This document shows positions 39,716-47,866 of a stretch of DNA of 64,000 bases, one piece after another (the stretch's first letter is position 1; the number at the start of each line of letters is the position of its first letter). A program made the translations under genes and the position numbers. Location: contig JAJPRE010000001.1 of NCBI GenBank assembly GCA_023700245.1, positions 1 to 64,000 of the forward strand, given 5' to 3'. Origin of the DNA: Candidatus Thalassarchaeaceae archaeon. Its GTDB lineage: Archaea > Thermoplasmatota > Poseidoniia > Poseidoniales > Thalassarchaeaceae. The notes below the pieces were generated by a model. It searched no databases. It saw only the letters and a program-made list of their open reading frames with translations, and was not told the DNA's origin.

Positions 39716-41563
39716 TTGGAGAATGATTACATGAATCCCGATACTGGCACACAATCTGATGAATTTAGTGGTCGTTTGGGACTTATATTCGCAACTATAG
39801 GTGCAGCTATAGGGACAGGAAATATTTGGAGATTCCCAAGGATGGTTGGTGCAAATGGGGGAGGATCTTTCCTAATACCTTGGTTAATATTCCTCTTTTT
39901 ATGGTCAGTACCACTTATTATTGCTGAATTCGCACTAGGTAAAAGAAGTAGGACAGGAACAGTTGGGACATTTCGTATTTTTACTGGAAATAAATTTGCT
40001 TGGATGGGACTTTGGACTGCATGGATATCAACGGCAATTGGTTTTTACTATGCTGTTGTAACGGGCTGGTGTTTGAATTATTTTCAAACAGCAATACGAG
40101 GCGGTTTAGGGTCCGAAGTAGATACTCAAGAAGTTTGGAATTCATTCCTTCAAGATACTTGGCAAGTAATTGGATTCCAATTAATTGCAGTAATCATCAC
40201 CATGGCAGCGATTTGGAAAGGTGCCAAGGCAATTGAAAAAGTAAATGTTACATTAATGATATCTTTGTTTATATTACTATTTGCAGCATTATTCCTATCA
40301 TTTGTGATGGATTTGAAAGACGGTACACTGGACGGTTTTGTGTACATGTTCAGTATCCAACCTGAATATCTATATGAGCCAGAAACATGGATTAATGGCT
40401 TATCTCAGTCAGCTTGGTCGTGCTCCGCTGGAATGGGAATGGCAATAACTTATTCAGTCTATATGAGGAAAGATGAGGATACTACTCTGAACGCAGCAAC
40501 CATGTGTCTTGCTAACAATAGTATCTCAATCATAGCCGGATTAACAGTTATGATGGCTGTATTCTCAGTTTCTGAAGATCCATTAGGGGCCGTCAGTGGA
40601 GGAAGTAGTGCGATTACCTTCTTAGTCTTACCAGAAGTATTTGCTCAGGCTCCAGGGGGGCCCGTTGTACAGCTTTTGATGGTTACAATGTTTTTCCTCG
40701 CACTTTCCTTTGCAGCTCTAACTTCTATGATATCGACTGTTGAACTCTGTGTAAGAAATTTTGTAGATCACGGCATCGAACGTCAAAAAGCGGTAGGTTT
40801 CACTACTATAGCAATCTTCTTCTTTGGTATTCCTAGTGCCGCTTTGTGGATTAAATTAGATACGGACACTGGCGTTGCATTTCCTCAATTTTTAGAAGTC
40901 CAAGACCATATATGGGGATATGGGCTAATGTTTAGCGGATTATTCATAGCATATTCAATATGGAAATACGGCTGGTCCAGATATCGAAATTGGCAAGAAG
41001 AGAATGATATAACTGGCTTCAACTTCCGAGATTATCTTGATAATGGAGTATCTTCTTTTAGAGATGATTTTATCAATACTGGAGATAATGATTGGTGGAT
41101 AGGAAAATGGTGGGATTATATCATGTATTTAGGATTCCCAATTATGTTTGGAGTTCTAATGTCATCCTATTTCATAGATTTACTGATTAATGTCGATGAC
41201 CCATGGAATCCTAGCAACCCTGATGGAATATCTATAGTTCTACTTTTCTGGGGAGTAACTGCAGGATTATTCATAGGTATGAATAAGTATATCTTAATCA
41301 ATAGAGTTATTCCTAATGATGATCAATTTTGGTTAATTGCGTTTCTTACTGGTAACTATGAGCTCGAGCCTAGGCCTTTGTATAGAAACGTGCCAGAAGG
41401 AGCCAAAGCATCAATTGAGACATTACCTGGAGGAACTGATCCATACATAATCAAAGCCGGAGATAAATTACCTACAACCTTTGTTAATGAATATGGTGAG
41501 ACGGTTGTCCATACACTTTCAACAATGGAAGCAGAAATAACACCAAAAAAAAATCCAAACTAA
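39716..41563 (+). CDS. Sodium:neurotransmitter symporter (SNF) family transporter
   Basis: 615 aa; GRLGLIFATIGAAIGTGNIWRFPRMVGANGGGSFLIPWLIFLFLWSVPLIIAEFALGKRSR. Confidence 0.93.
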   Translation: MENDYMNPDTGTQSDEFSGRLGLIFATIGAAIGTGNIWRFPRMVGANGGGSFLIPWLIFLFLWSVPLIIAEFALGKRSRTGTVGTFRIFTGNKFAWMGLWTAWISTAIGFYYAVVTGWCLNYFQTAIRGGLGSEVDTQEVWNSFLQDTWQVIGFQLIAVIITMAAIWKGAKAIEKVNVTLMISLFILLFAALFLSFVMDLKDGTLDGFVYMFSIQPEYLYEPETWINGLSQSAWSCSAGMGMAITYSVYMRKDEDTTLNAATMCLANNSISIIAGLTVMMAVFSVSEDPLGAVSGGSSAITFLVLPEVFAQAPGGPVVQLLMVTMFFLALSFAALTSMISTVELCVRNFVDHGIERQKAVGFTTIAIFFFGIPSAALWIKLDTDTGVAFPQFLEVQDHIWGYGLMFSGLFIAYSIWKYGWSRYRNWQEENDITGFNFRDYLDNGVSSFRDDFINTGDNDWWIGKWWDYIMYLGFPIMFGVLMSSYFIDLLINVDDPWNPSNPDGISIVLLFWGVTAGLFIGMNKYILINRVIPNDDQFWLIAFLTGNYELEPRPLYRNVPEGAKASIETLPGGTDPYIIKAGDKLPTTFVNEYGETVVHTLSTMEAEITPKKNPN

Positions 41564-41589
41564 CAAAAAATGATAAATCCAAACTAACA
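41551..41589 (+). repeat. 15-bp direct repeat (AAATCCAAACTAACA) spanning the SNF gene stop codon
   Basis: Copies at 41551-41565 and 41575-41589. Confidence 0.85.
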
Positions 41590-41625
41590 GTTTTGGAAAC
41601 TGAAATTATTTGAGGAATTTAAAAT

Positions 41626-42099
41626 ATGATAGCCTCAGATGATTATCCTAGATCTAAGTTACTTCGAGAGTTTACGATGTATTGTGGTGTCGGATGCATC
41701 AATGTAGCAATTTTCTTTGTATTATATTGGTTCTTTTCGGATTATGCTACTATGACCAAATATCCCGAAACATTCGGTTGGGCCGTTTCATTTTTTATTA
41801 GCTCAGTCCAGGCTTTTGTATTACATCGCTGGCTTACATTTGAATCAGAATCAGAAATTCGCTCTAGTTTTACTAGGATGATGATTGTATACACAATTCT
41901 ATGGATTTTTTCAACTGTTACTTTCTATGTCTTGGTTGAGATTGTCGAATTAAACGAATGGATATCATGGGCCATCAATACTGGTGCATTTGGATTTTTC
42001 ACTTTCTTAGCACTTAGATTCTATGCTTTCCCTCTTTCTGATGGGAGAGTAACTCGTAAAGAAAGGCTCGATAACTTCCGTGAACGACATAAGGCTTGA
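41626..42099 (+). CDS. GtrA-like membrane protein
   Basis: 157 aa; REFTMYCGVGCINVAIFFVLYWFF...WAVSFFISSVQAFVLHRWLTFES...; 4 TM. Confidence 0.8.
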   Translation: MIASDDYPRSKLLREFTMYCGVGCINVAIFFVLYWFFSDYATMTKYPETFGWAVSFFISSVQAFVLHRWLTFESESEIRSSFTRMMIVYTILWIFSTVTFYVLVEIVELNEWISWAINTGAFGFFTFLALRFYAFPLSDGRVTRKERLDNFRERHKA

Positions 42100-42124
42100 A
42101 GTGGCTTTGTTTGTTCGAATAACC

Positions 42125-43381
42125 GTGGCACAAGGCGTTCGAGGTACTCGAGATTTCTATCCAGAGGATATGAGGCTACGAAATTGGCTTTTTGATAACT
42201 TCGATGATGCAGCGCTATCTCACGGTTTTGAAGAATATGATGCCCCTATTCTTGAGCATGAAGATCTCTATACAAGAAAACAAGGTGAAGAGATCACTCA
42301 ACAGTTGTATAATTTTCAAGATAAAGGTGATCGTAAGGTCGCCTTAAGGCCGGAGATGACTCCTTCATTGGCACGTATGGTGATGAGCAGAGCAGGTGCT
42401 TTACCAATGCCAATAAAATGGTATTCGATACCTCAATGTTGGAGGTATGAAAGGACTCAACGTGGCCGAGGAAGGGAACATTATCAATGGAATGTGGACA
42501 TTTGGGGAACTTCTGAAATTTCAGCAGATGCTGAATTAATATCGGTAGTAGTAACATTTTTTGAGAGTGTAGGACTGTCTTCTGATGATTTAGTTATTAG
42601 AATTAGTAGTAGAAAAGTACTGGAGGAAGTTTTAGGATCTCTCAAAGTAGAGGGAGATATATTTACTAAAACGTGCATAATTGTTGATAAAATGGATAAA
42701 CTCTCTGTGGATGTAATATCTCAACAATTAGCAGAATTGGGTCATGATTCACATGCAATACAAACAATTCAGAATATTCTCGGAATTAAAGATATGTCAG
42801 ATTTAACTTCTGCTTTAGAGGATGAAAGTATTGCTGTTTCTGAATTAAATGTTCTTTTTGACTCAATTGATTCTTATGGGATATCTGATTGGGTAGAATT
42901 TGACGCTTCTATTGTTAGGGGGCTTGCATATTATACTGGTTCCGTTTTTGAAGCACATGATAGAGAAGGAAAATTTCGAGCAATTTGTGGTGGAGGACGA
43001 TATGACAAACTACTTTCCACATTAGGAGGTAAGGACTTACCAGCAACAGGATTTGGATTCGGAGATATGGTAATAATGGAATTACTCGAAGAAAAGAAAC
43101 TTCTTCCTGAATTAATTAGTAGTACAGAAGATGTTGTGATTCCATTGAGTCCAGATTTGAGGAATGTTGCAGTTATGGTTGCAGCAGCACTTAGGGATAC
43201 TGGCAGAACTGTAGACCTAGTTCTTGAGGATAAGAAAATGAAATGGGCGTTCAAACATGCCGAAAGAATAGGTGCAGATCGTCTTGTCATGGTAATGCCC
43301 GAAGAATGGAAATCAGAGAAAGTTAGAATCAAAGATTTGCATACTGGGGAAGAATCTGATGTTTCATTTGAAGAATTATAA
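42125..43381 (+). CDS. hisS: Histidyl-tRNA synthetase
   Basis: QGVRGTRDFYPEDM, LRPEMTPSLARMV, QCWRYERTQRGRGREHYQWNVDIWG, VRGLAYYTGSVFEA. GTG at 42125 fits homologous N-termini better than 42080. Confidence 0.94.
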   Translation: MAQGVRGTRDFYPEDMRLRNWLFDNFDDAALSHGFEEYDAPILEHEDLYTRKQGEEITQQLYNFQDKGDRKVALRPEMTPSLARMVMSRAGALPMPIKWYSIPQCWRYERTQRGRGREHYQWNVDIWGTSEISADAELISVVVTFFESVGLSSDDLVIRISSRKVLEEVLGSLKVEGDIFTKTCIIVDKMDKLSVDVISQQLAELGHDSHAIQTIQNILGIKDMSDLTSALEDESIAVSELNVLFDSIDSYGISDWVEFDASIVRGLAYYTGSVFEAHDREGKFRAICGGGRYDKLLSTLGGKDLPATGFGFGDMVIMELLEEKKLLPELISSTEDVVIPLSPDLRNVAVMVAAALRDTGRTVDLVLEDKKMKWAFKHAERIGADRLVMVMPEEWKSEKVRIKDLHTGEESDVSFEEL

Positions 43382-44233
43382 TTATTCTTCAGGCTTATTG
43401 GAAACTAGGACTGCTGCCATTGCAAGAGCACCCACGCCTGCTATTAGTCCAAAACCAGGTAATCCACTATCTTCGCTATTTTCTGGAACTTCTTCGTTAG
43501 GATCAACCACATCTGAAACATTTATTATTGGAAATTTAACATCAACTTTCATTCCTTCTTGATTATTTGAATAATACATCTTGAATTCTCCCGCACAATC
43601 TTGAACAAAGCACTCTAGTCCATTATATCCGGGTTTAGAATATTGAATTCTAAAAATTGGGTCTTCGCCATTAAAACTCCATTTTATAGTATTGTTATCT
43701 ACAGGAATATCCCATAATATCTGCTCATCATCTCCACTTGTTGATACTGCAGGGAACTGTTTTGTTGCAACATCTAAAGATCCTTTACTCAATGTGATTT
43801 TTAAATCCATACAAGCGCTATCATTACCATCATCTTCACAATCTCCTGACCAAGTTGAAAATCCTAATTGAAATGCTATTGTTCCATTGGGATCTAGATG
43901 CATGTCTTCTTTGAGGCTATCTTGTAATCTACATTGATAATCAACATTAACTTGAGAGCCTTGTGAAAATTCTTTCATTCCAAATCCCTCTTCATGGGTT
44001 GCCGTATCATTGGAATCAAAATGAGTCCAGCAATTACCTAAATCTTGAGTTCCCCAAACATACATCCTTGAATTATCTATTGATGGTTGTTTAGGGTCAT
44101 CGGCAACTTGAGCCGTAGTCGGTGCGACCAAAGTCGATAGCGCTAGTAAAGTTGCGAGAACAATTGAGAGTGTGACACGCCCTGCTTCCATATTACCTAC
44201 TCCCAACTGCTCTCGTTTGATACTTACCCTCAC
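43382..44233 (-). CDS. Secreted/surface protein with PGF-CTERM-like C-terminal anchor
   Basis: 283 aa; signal peptide, Cys-rich ectodomain, tail SGLPGFGLIAGVGALAMAAVLVSNKPEE. Confidence 0.7.
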   Translation of the reverse strand: MRVSIKREQLGVGNMEAGRVTLSIVLATLLALSTLVAPTTAQVADDPKQPSIDNSRMYVWGTQDLGNCWTHFDSNDTATHEEGFGMKEFSQGSQVNVDYQCRLQDSLKEDMHLDPNGTIAFQLGFSTWSGDCEDDGNDSACMDLKITLSKGSLDVATKQFPAVSTSGDDEQILWDIPVDNNTIKWSFNGEDPIFRIQYSKPGYNGLECFVQDCAGEFKMYYSNNQEGMKVDVKFPIINVSDVVDPNEEVPENSEDSGLPGFGLIAGVGALAMAAVLVSNKPEE

Positions 44234-44243
44234 CTGTTCTTAG

Positions 44244-45386
44244 TCAATCAAATCTCTGAAACTCACTTTCTGACTTATTTCGAACCTTTTTTGCTATATT
44301 TAGTGCTTCACCAAGCATATCTGCACTGAGCATCTCATTATTGAGTCTCTCACTAATAACTCCTGTAATTATTGACATAACTTTGATTGTATCTCCAAAG
44401 GCAGGATCCTGCCTTGCTCCAAATATTACTTGTGCATTAGGAGAAAGTCTTGCTGTCATTAATTCTACAACTTGATTTGCCTGCTCTAAAGTCATATATG
44501 GGCCTCCAGTTACATGTATCAATGCACCAGTAGCTCCATCAATTTCAATATCTAATAGTGGATGATTGAGGGATTCATGAACTACTTCTTCAGGTCCTTG
44601 ATCACTCTCTCCATAAAGCATCATAGTTACTCCGCCACCTTTCATAATCGTTCTGACATCAGCAAAATCTAAATTAATCAAACTAGGTAATGTAATTGTT
44701 TCAACAACTCCTTTGACTATTTCAGCAATTAATTGATCCATTATACTAAATGCTTCATCCATTGGAAGATTTGGTACATAATGTAGGAGTCTATTGTTAT
44801 CTAAAACAAGAACTGCATCCGCAGTATCACGAACCATGTTCAGCCCTTCTAATGCTCTTTTCATCCTCATTTTTCTTTCAACAGAAAATGGAGTAGTTAC
44901 TACTGCAACAACTAATGCACCAGCCTTCTTTGCTTCTTCTGCTACAACGGGGGCAATTCCTGTTCCTGTTCCTCCTCCAAGTCCAGCTGTTACGAATACT
45001 AAATCTGCACCATCAACTATCTTCGCAATGACATCTCTACCAGCTTCAGCACATCTTCGTCCCATTGCAGGATCTCCTCCTGCGCCTAAACCTCTAGTAA
45101 TATGCCTCCCAACAAGTAACTTTTGCATTGCACGAGTATTGTCTAAATGTTGTTTATCAGTATTTATAGCGACCGTTATTGCACCTTCAACTCCAATATG
45201 TGTAATACGATTCATGGTATTATTCCCAGACCCTCCACAACCACAAACTAGTATTCTTGGATCAGGTGGACCATATTCTTCTAATTCTCTATCAGTGAGC
45301 GCTGTTGGTATCCTTCTAGAAGATATTCCGTGGCTAGCAGAACCAATTGAACTCATAGGTACCTCTACCATATATTTCTCCCCCAT
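44244..45386 (-). CDS. ftsZ: Cell division protein FtsZ
   Basis: 380 aa; ILVCGCGGSGNNTMNRI, DLVFVTAGLGGGTGTGIAPVVAEEAKKAGALVVAVVTTPF tubulin signature. Confidence 0.94.
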   Translation of the reverse strand: MGEKYMVEVPMSSIGSASHGISSRRIPTALTDRELEEYGPPDPRILVCGCGGSGNNTMNRITHIGVEGAITVAINTDKQHLDNTRAMQKLLVGRHITRGLGAGGDPAMGRRCAEAGRDVIAKIVDGADLVFVTAGLGGGTGTGIAPVVAEEAKKAGALVVAVVTTPFSVERKMRMKRALEGLNMVRDTADAVLVLDNNRLLHYVPNLPMDEAFSIMDQLIAEIVKGVVETITLPSLINLDFADVRTIMKGGGVTMMLYGESDQGPEEVVHESLNHPLLDIEIDGATGALIHVTGGPYMTLEQANQVVELMTARLSPNAQVIFGARQDPAFGDTIKVMSIITGVISERLNNEMLSADMLGEALNIAKKVRNKSESEFQRFD

Positions 45387-45598
45387 GCATCCCCGGCATT
45401 ACTGCCTTACAAACCAACAGTGAATTCTTTCCCTTCTTAATAGTTGAGGGAAAGATCGTGTCCATAAGGCTGTTTTCATAGGTTATTTTTTTCACCGGTT
45501 ATCTTGATAATTTTTAATATAAAAAAAGAATCTTCGATTTCATTTAGGGTCATTAGATTGGAAAGCAACATAAGGTAATGTATGCTCGTCTAGCACAT

Positions 45599-45712
45599 CC
45601 GAGCTTAGCTCAGTTGGCTAGAGCACCTGACTGTAGACTGGAAATAACAACTTCGGTTGTTGGCCAAATGGCCATCAGGGGGTCCCCGGTTCAAGTCCGG
45701 GAGCTCGGACCA
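45599..45712 (+). tRNA. tRNA-Tyr(GTA), intron-containing, CCA encoded
   Basis: Acceptor CCGAGCT/AGCTCGG, D-arm GCTCAGTTGGCTAGAGC, anticodon stem CCTGA/TCAGG with loop CTGTAG^A, T-arm CCCGGTTCAAGTCCGGG, A73 and CCA; C1:G72 typical of archaeal tRNA-Tyr. Confidence 0.92.
45637..45673 (+). other. tRNA-Tyr intron at position 37/38 (about 37 nt)
   Basis: Interrupts the anticodon loop after G37; contains hairpin ACAAC-UUCG-GUUGU. Exact splice sites inferred. Confidence 0.8.
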
Positions 45713-45928
45713 CCATTATTCAGTGAGGTAATCTATCCAAATTCCTGTAAATCAAATCTAAATGAATGTTAAACAGGGCCAATGGGAATTAAATTTGCAA
45801 AAAAGAACATTCAAATCGGTAGGGCCATATCACTCCTAGAGTGCTACAATGCAGTCCTTTGATTTATTTTAGTGGCAAGTAGGCTCTTAAAGGAATGTAA
45901 TCTCGGCGACTCGCTAGGAGGTATACAA

Positions 45929-46516
45929 ATGAGTCTAAACCAATATATTAGAGCCGTATGGAAGCAACCTAAAGAAAATATTCCAAGCCGTCATAGGATC
46001 GCAAGGATGGCTAGCTGGAGAAAAGAACCAGTTTTCCAAAGAATCGAAAAACCTACTCGAATAGATGCTGCCAGGAGCGTAGGCTACAGGGCTAAGCAAG
46101 GTGTAGTAGTAATACGAACTAGGATACGCCGTGGTGGATTAAGGAAAGGAAAAATTCACATGAAGCGTAAACCTTCTAAAGCAGGTATTACAAAGATAAC
46201 TATGGCTAAATCTACTCAAAGAATGGCCGAAGAAAGAGCTAGCAAGAGATATCCAAATTTGGAAGTACTTAACTCATATTGGGTAGGCCAAGATGGAAAA
46301 AATAAATTCTTCGAGATAATCATGCTAGATCCTCATCATCCGGTAATTAAAGCAGACAAACAATACAATTGGATTTCAACTGGCAGCAGTCACAGGGGCC
46401 GAGCCGCTCGTGGAAAAACTAGCGCTGGAAAAAGGGGAAGAGGATTATACAATAAAGGAAAGGGAGCAGAAAAGCTTCGCCCTAGTCTTAAGGCTAATAG
46501 AAACCGTGGAAAATAA
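45929..46516 (+). CDS. rpl15e: 50S ribosomal protein L15e
   Basis: MSLNQYIRAVWKQPKE...IRRGGLRKGKIHMKRKPSKAGI...YNWISTGSSHRGRAARGKTSAGKRGRGL; preceded by GGAGGT at 45917-45922. Confidence 0.95.
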   Translation: MSLNQYIRAVWKQPKENIPSRHRIARMASWRKEPVFQRIEKPTRIDAARSVGYRAKQGVVVIRTRIRRGGLRKGKIHMKRKPSKAGITKITMAKSTQRMAEERASKRYPNLEVLNSYWVGQDGKNKFFEIIMLDPHHPVIKADKQYNWISTGSSHRGRAARGKTSAGKRGRGLYNKGKGAEKLRPSLKANRNRGK

Positions 46517-46563
46517 TTTTTTCTTCCGTCATATTGATGGTTTGAACCTCACTGGTGAAGTCG

Positions 46564-46824
46564 ATGGCTGACTACTACGTCTCGGAGATTCGTGGCCTTC
46601 CAGTAATTCTTCCCGACGGAAGGGTGATTGGAACTGTCAATGATACAATTGTAATAATTGGTGAAGACTCAATTAAATGTAGTCATATTTTTGTTGCAAA
46701 TCCTCCCAATGAGATAGTTGAAGATGGCATTCATGTTTCCATACCTTGGCATTGGATTCGTTCAATTGGTGATGTTATTGTTTTACGCTGGTTTCCTCCA
46801 ACTCCAATTCCTCGAGATTTATAA
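46564..46824 (+). CDS. Small PRC-barrel-like protein
   Basis: MADYYVSEIRGLPVILPDGRVIGTVNDTIVIIGEDSIKCSHIFVANPP... beta-rich; family call tentative. Confidence 0.5.
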   Translation: MADYYVSEIRGLPVILPDGRVIGTVNDTIVIIGEDSIKCSHIFVANPPNEIVEDGIHVSIPWHWIRSIGDVIVLRWFPPTPIPRDL

Positions 46825-46830
46825 TTTATT

Positions 46831-47826
46831 GTGGAAAGTGGAAAAATGCTTGATTTTCATGTACTTGGGACATCTGGTTCGAGGCCAACTGGTACAAGAT
46901 CTGTATCAGGAAATTACCTTTCTACACCTTCAGGAAGTATAGTTATTGATTGTGGTGAAGGATTTCAAGATAGACTTGTTAAACATGAATTAGATCTTAA
47001 AAAAAATCCAATAGGCATCCGTGCAAGAATTTCAAAAATTAAGGCGATATTGCTCACACACTCACATCTTGATCATTGTTGGGGAGTTCTACCATTTTTG
47101 AAAACCATGCAGTTGGATGGAAGAACAAAGCCATTGACTATAATCGGACCTACTACGAAAGAAGCCATTGATTGGGTAGAGAATAATTATGGAAACCCAA
47201 TTCCTCTAGGATCAGGAATAAATCCATCAGACTTTTCTATTTTATTCAGGGAATGGAAATCACATCTTGAGAATAACTCTAATCAAAATAAATTTTCAAT
47301 AGAGTGGATCCTAATTCCTATAGATGGATATGAACCTATTCATTTGCCGGCCCAACCCCTTCCAAATATCCAACTATCTGCCATACCTACGATCCATGGG
47401 GTAACTTCAGTAGGATGGCTAATTTCTATTGAGGGGAATATAAGTAGAAGAATATTGATATCCGGAGATACTACAAAAAATGTACCTTCATTTAACAAAT
47501 CTTCGCTAAACGGGCCTTTGGATTTACTAATTCATGAAGCGACATTTACTAGTGAATTATCTGAAAAAGCAGAAAAACACGGGCATTCATCTGCCTTAGA
47601 TGCTGCTAAAGCAGCCTTAGATACAAATACTAATACTTTGGGAATGGTACATTTTAGTCCAAGAATAAAAGATATCGGAGTTCTTGAAAATGAAGCTAGA
47701 AAACTTCATCTAAAGAGTATAGCTTGTCAAGACGGAGATATTTTTAGAATCAAAAATGATGGCAAAATTATTCTAATGAGAAAGAACAAAAAATCTTGGT
47801 TTGAACATGATAGTCAACGAACGTGA
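46831..47826 (+). CDS. rnz: Ribonuclease Z (MBL fold)
   Basis: 331 aa; VLGTSGSRPTGTRSVSGNYLSTPSGSIVIDCGEG, LLTHSHLDHCWGVLPFL, LIHEATF, HGHSSALDAAKAAL. GTG start. Confidence 0.9.
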   Translation: MESGKMLDFHVLGTSGSRPTGTRSVSGNYLSTPSGSIVIDCGEGFQDRLVKHELDLKKNPIGIRARISKIKAILLTHSHLDHCWGVLPFLKTMQLDGRTKPLTIIGPTTKEAIDWVENNYGNPIPLGSGINPSDFSILFREWKSHLENNSNQNKFSIEWILIPIDGYEPIHLPAQPLPNIQLSAIPTIHGVTSVGWLISIEGNISRRILISGDTTKNVPSFNKSSLNGPLDLLIHEATFTSELSEKAEKHGHSSALDAAKAALDTNTNTLGMVHFSPRIKDIGVLENEARKLHLKSIACQDGDIFRIKNDGKIILMRKNKKSWFEHDSQRT

Positions 47827-47866
47827 TTGCGATACGATTCAAAAGGCATGTCTAAACGGTCAAACG

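Noticed and set aside
41626-42099. GtrA-like gene as part of a glycan-modification cluster
   Set aside because: No glycosyltransferase is adjacent; the neighbours are SNF symporter and hisS, so no system claim is made.
44794-45423. 209-aa plus-strand ORF opposite ftsZ
   Set aside because: Antisense to strongly conserved ftsZ codons; Ala/Pro/Thr composition typical of a shadow ORF.
45578-45772. 64-aa ORF over the tRNA-Tyr locus
   Set aside because: Its coding content is the tRNA gene and intron.
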